The notes beneath the pieces are model-generated. The model saw only the letters and a list, made by a program, of their open reading frames with translations. It had not been told where the DNA came from and ran no database searches. A stretch of DNA of 64,000 bases. Origin: Clostridium grantii DSM 8605. Its GTDB lineage: Bacteria > Bacillota > Clostridia > Clostridiales > Clostridiaceae. The stretch is taken from contig NZ_FQXM01000004.1 in the NCBI RefSeq assembly GCF_900129965.1, forward strand, positions 62,001 through 126,000. The letters are read 5' to 3'. Positions within the stretch are counted from its first letter, which is position 1; every line of letters begins with the position of its first letter. Of the stretch, positions 62,199 through 64,000 are shown in pieces. Both the position numbers and the translations under genes were made by a program.

Positions 62199-64000
62199 TT
62201 AAACTGCCGAAAGAACAACATTTGATATTTTAGCAGCTGTTTGTCCCCATGTAAAACCAATATAAAAATCTCTTATAACGTCACTATTCGTTACGGTTCT
62301 GACCACCCCACCATTTACTTGAACTGATATTGTGGTAGCAGTAAATATTATTTCTATATTTAAAGGTACACTAACTGCCATTGGCGTAAAACTATTTCCC
62401 CACGCTGCACCACTTACCCCTGCTGCTGTTCCGTTTAATACCTCTGTAATACCAATAAATCCATCTTGTCTAAAATAGATTTGATAGGAATTTGCCATAT
62501 CTTCTGCTACAAATCCATGCGAAGCTCTATAAGCACCAACACCATTTGGACCGATTGGAAATTCATCACAGTTTGAAAAATGAAATCCGACATTTTTAGT
62601 AGTCGTTGCATTTAATACTTTTGGTGTGATTATTGCATTTAATTTAAAGCTGTTATTTGTTAATTTTTTAGCAACATAAGTACAATAATCAAGTGTGTTA
62701 GATGATATTTCTGATTCTTCAATTCCATCACCAACCATTTGGTATTTTACTTTTTCGTGAATAGTGTCTACTGCCCATTCTTGATTCAAATAAATGTTTG
62801 AAAATGGTATCGTGAAGGGCAATCCCATTTGAGTTGTTGCAATTGTCCCATCTAAATAACTAGGATTTTTACACATTATACTATCTACACCTAAAGCAAT
62901 ATATTTATTATTTACTAATTTATTTTTAACAACTGATACATTAACTTTTAACCCAACTGCATGAGCTTCCGAAATTTTTTCCTTCATTTGTAACAATTCA
63001 GACCCAAAGAAAACCCACTTATAACCACTCGAAACATAATAGTCCATGCTTTTAGACGTATTATAAACCGTTCCACATTCAATTGATGAATCTACAGAGT
63101 GCACATTAGTAATATCGGGTATTGTATATGCTCCAACTATTACATTGTTTTGTAAATTATATTTAACAATCATTTGAGCAACAAGTATTGTTGATATACC
63201 ACCTGCTAAGCTCTTAATGTCTAATAGATAAATTTTACTTTTACCATATTTTTTAAAAACATTTTCAAGTGTTGGTATTTTTTCATCAATAAATTTTTGA
63301 TAACCATAATTAAAATTTAGTTGCATTAAGTCATCATAATACATATCTGCGATAAATCCTACACCATTTGAACATCTATCAACGGTATCATCATGACTTA
63401 ATACTAATATATTATCTTTTGTTTTCAAAACATCAAGTTCTAAGGCATAATTATATGATTCAACACCAATATGTCCTGTTTTTGTGTTTTCAGGGTATAT
63501 TTGTTCTATAGTCCCCCTATGACACATATATTTATCCATATTTAACAAATCAACTCTTGATGTATCTGTTAAATAGTTTATTGCATCTGTTTTTAAAGCA
63601 GATTTAAAAATTGTACCATTTCCAATACCAGTACTTTGAAACTGGACAGCTTGTGTCCATACTGTTCCACTCCATCTATACGTATATCCATCTTCTACAA
63701 CTAAATATAAACCCTCTGCACCAGTTGGGTGAGCTGCTTGTAATAAAGCTAAAGTATCATAATTCCCTTCTAGTTTTAATTGTCCTAAAGCATTTAACTC
63801 AACTTTGGTCGCCTTTTCTTCCAAAGACGAGCTAACCGAAATTAATTCTGCTGTGTTATTTGCTATATTTGTTGTGTTAGTATCAACATTTGCCTTATAA
63901 GTTTCGTATTCTGCGAGACTGCTTAAAGCACTTGTCAAAGCAATAAAATCATTCAAACTTTCAATAGCTTCACCATCGACCAAACTTTCATTAACCGTAA
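62199..64000 (-). CDS. Phage tail fibre with glycerophosphodiester phosphodiesterase domain (5' end beyond window)
   Basis: The frame is open through the right edge, so the gene is 5'-partial (a TTG at 63983 is a possible but unsupported start). The N-terminal part is coiled (YKANVDTNTTNIANNTAELI) with a fibre-type YRWSGTVWTQAVQF module. The middle is a GDPD domain: MCHRGTIEQIYPENT, ALELDVLKTKDN, LSHDDTVDRCSNG, and IYLLDIKS. The C-terminal 180 residues are beta-rich, like a carbohydrate-binding jelly roll. It probably cuts teichoic-acid glycerophosphate linkages at adsorption. Confidence 0.85.
   Translation of the reverse strand, partial: TVNESLVDGEAIESLNDFIALTSALSSLAEYETYKANVDTNTTNIANNTAELISVSSSLEEKATKVELNALGQLKLEGNYDTLALLQAAHPTGAEGLYLVVEDGYTYRWSGTVWTQAVQFQSTGIGNGTIFKSALKTDAINYLTDTSRVDLLNMDKYMCHRGTIEQIYPENTKTGHIGVESYNYALELDVLKTKDNILVLSHDDTVDRCSNGVGFIADMYYDDLMQLNFNYGYQKFIDEKIPTLENVFKKYGKSKIYLLDIKSLAGGISTILVAQMIVKYNLQNNVIVGAYTIPDITNVHSVDSSIECGTVYNTSKSMDYYVSSGYKWVFFGSELLQMKEKISEAHAVGLKVNVSVVKNKLVNNKYIALGVDSIMCKNPSYLDGTIATTQMGLPFTIPFSNIYLNQEWAVDTIHEKVKYQMVGDGIEESEISSNTLDYCTYVAKKLTNNSFKLNAIITPKVLNATTTKNVGFHFSNCDEFPIGPNGVGAYRASHGFVAEDMANSYQIYFRQDGFIGITEVLNGTAAGVSGAAWGNSFTPMAVSVPLNIEIIFTATTISVQVNGGVVRTVTNSDVIRDFYIGFTWGQTAAKISNVVLSAV

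Larger units (their letters stand above)
57991..64000. mobile_element. Prophage, lysis-side end, continuing past the window
   Basis: From the spo0A junction onwards all genes are phage late genes on the minus strand: holin, amidase, XhlA-like, small tail-region protein, tail endopeptidase, recombinase and tail fibre. The lysis cassette adjoins the host gene, the usual layout for one attachment end (integrase at the other). The far end lies beyond position 64000. Confidence 0.85.

Noticed and set aside
1..64000. tRNA, rRNA or T-box genes
   Set aside because: No cloverleaf with a T-loop motif, no rRNA-like segment and no T-box leader were seen on either strand by eye; a covariance-model scan was not possible.

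Overview
The window is AT-rich DNA from an anaerobic, spore-forming Firmicute, most likely Clostridium sensu stricto (Clostridiaceae). The evidence is the very low GC content, strong purine-rich ribosome binding sites with frequent GTG and TTG starts, a Spo0A C-terminus, spoIIM, ytfJ (gerW), scpAB, a butyryl-CoA type beta-oxidation/butyrate gene set with etfBA, and a Clostridium-style cca. No rRNA, tRNA or CRISPR array was recognised. The species cannot be named from this alone.

Layout. 1-3 kb: a patatin-like phospholipase and a large membrane-anchored protein of unknown function. 3-11.3 kb: a gene graveyard with a deleted PAS...EAL gene, a decayed IS605-type tnpB with its right-end hairpin, a shattered MFS transporter gene, a DUF805 remnant, a fused and broken HEPN-MNT toxin-antitoxin pair, a VOC fragment and a chimera of two mobile elements. 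Intact genes between them are a 4Fe-4S membrane protein with a CsoR/CstR-like operator, a GNAT acetyltransferase and a MalY/PatB C-S lyase. 11.3-25.4 kb: two head-to-tail minus-strand operons around a plus-strand sigma-54 activator. One encodes a symporter, its small partner, a hypothetical protein, a flavin reductase, a KAS III-like enzyme and a CoA-transferase. The other encodes crotonase, hydroxyacyl-CoA dehydrogenase, a MaoC hydratase, acyl-CoA dehydrogenase, EtfBA and thiolase. Each operon starts with a nearly identical -24/-12 promoter, so they look like one inducible regulon for importing, activating and beta-oxidising a short carboxylic acid.

25.4-32.1 kb: a second mobile-element zone (EAL remnant, an IS21 element with intact istA and broken istB, an RHS-repeat scrap, a DUF1847 gene cut by a broken IS256 transposase). 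Within it lies a small TetR regulon with matching palindromes (a QueG-like iron-sulfur protein and its partner). 32.1-40.4 kb: msrA, oleate hydratase with a TetR regulator, a frameshifted SpeD-like/saccharopine-dehydrogenase fusion with a GNAT gene, and a flavin/iron-sulfur oxidoreductase pair. 40.5-46.5 kb: a 2H phosphoesterase, a D-Ala-D-Ala carboxypeptidase, DUF2953-ytfJ convergent with scpAB, and cca. 46.7-54.1 kb: the fructose PTS operon (IIA, fruK, IIBC) beside a YesMN-type two-component system and a sugar-binding lipoprotein-like sensor. 54.2-57.9 kb: the sporulation-linked group nudF, spoIIM, a small membrane gene, xerD-like and dacF.

57.9-64 kb: a prophage late region (tail fibre with a glycerophosphodiesterase domain, tyrosine recombinase, tail endopeptidase, XhlA-like protein, amidase, holin). 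The prophage abuts only the last 31 codons of spo0A, which sit immediately upstream of nudF. The master sporulation gene therefore appears to be split by phage integration, which is the most consequential observation here. Many broken genes differ from an open frame by a single base in a homopolymer, so some frameshifts could be sequence errors; the in-frame nonsense codons and deletions cannot be explained that way.
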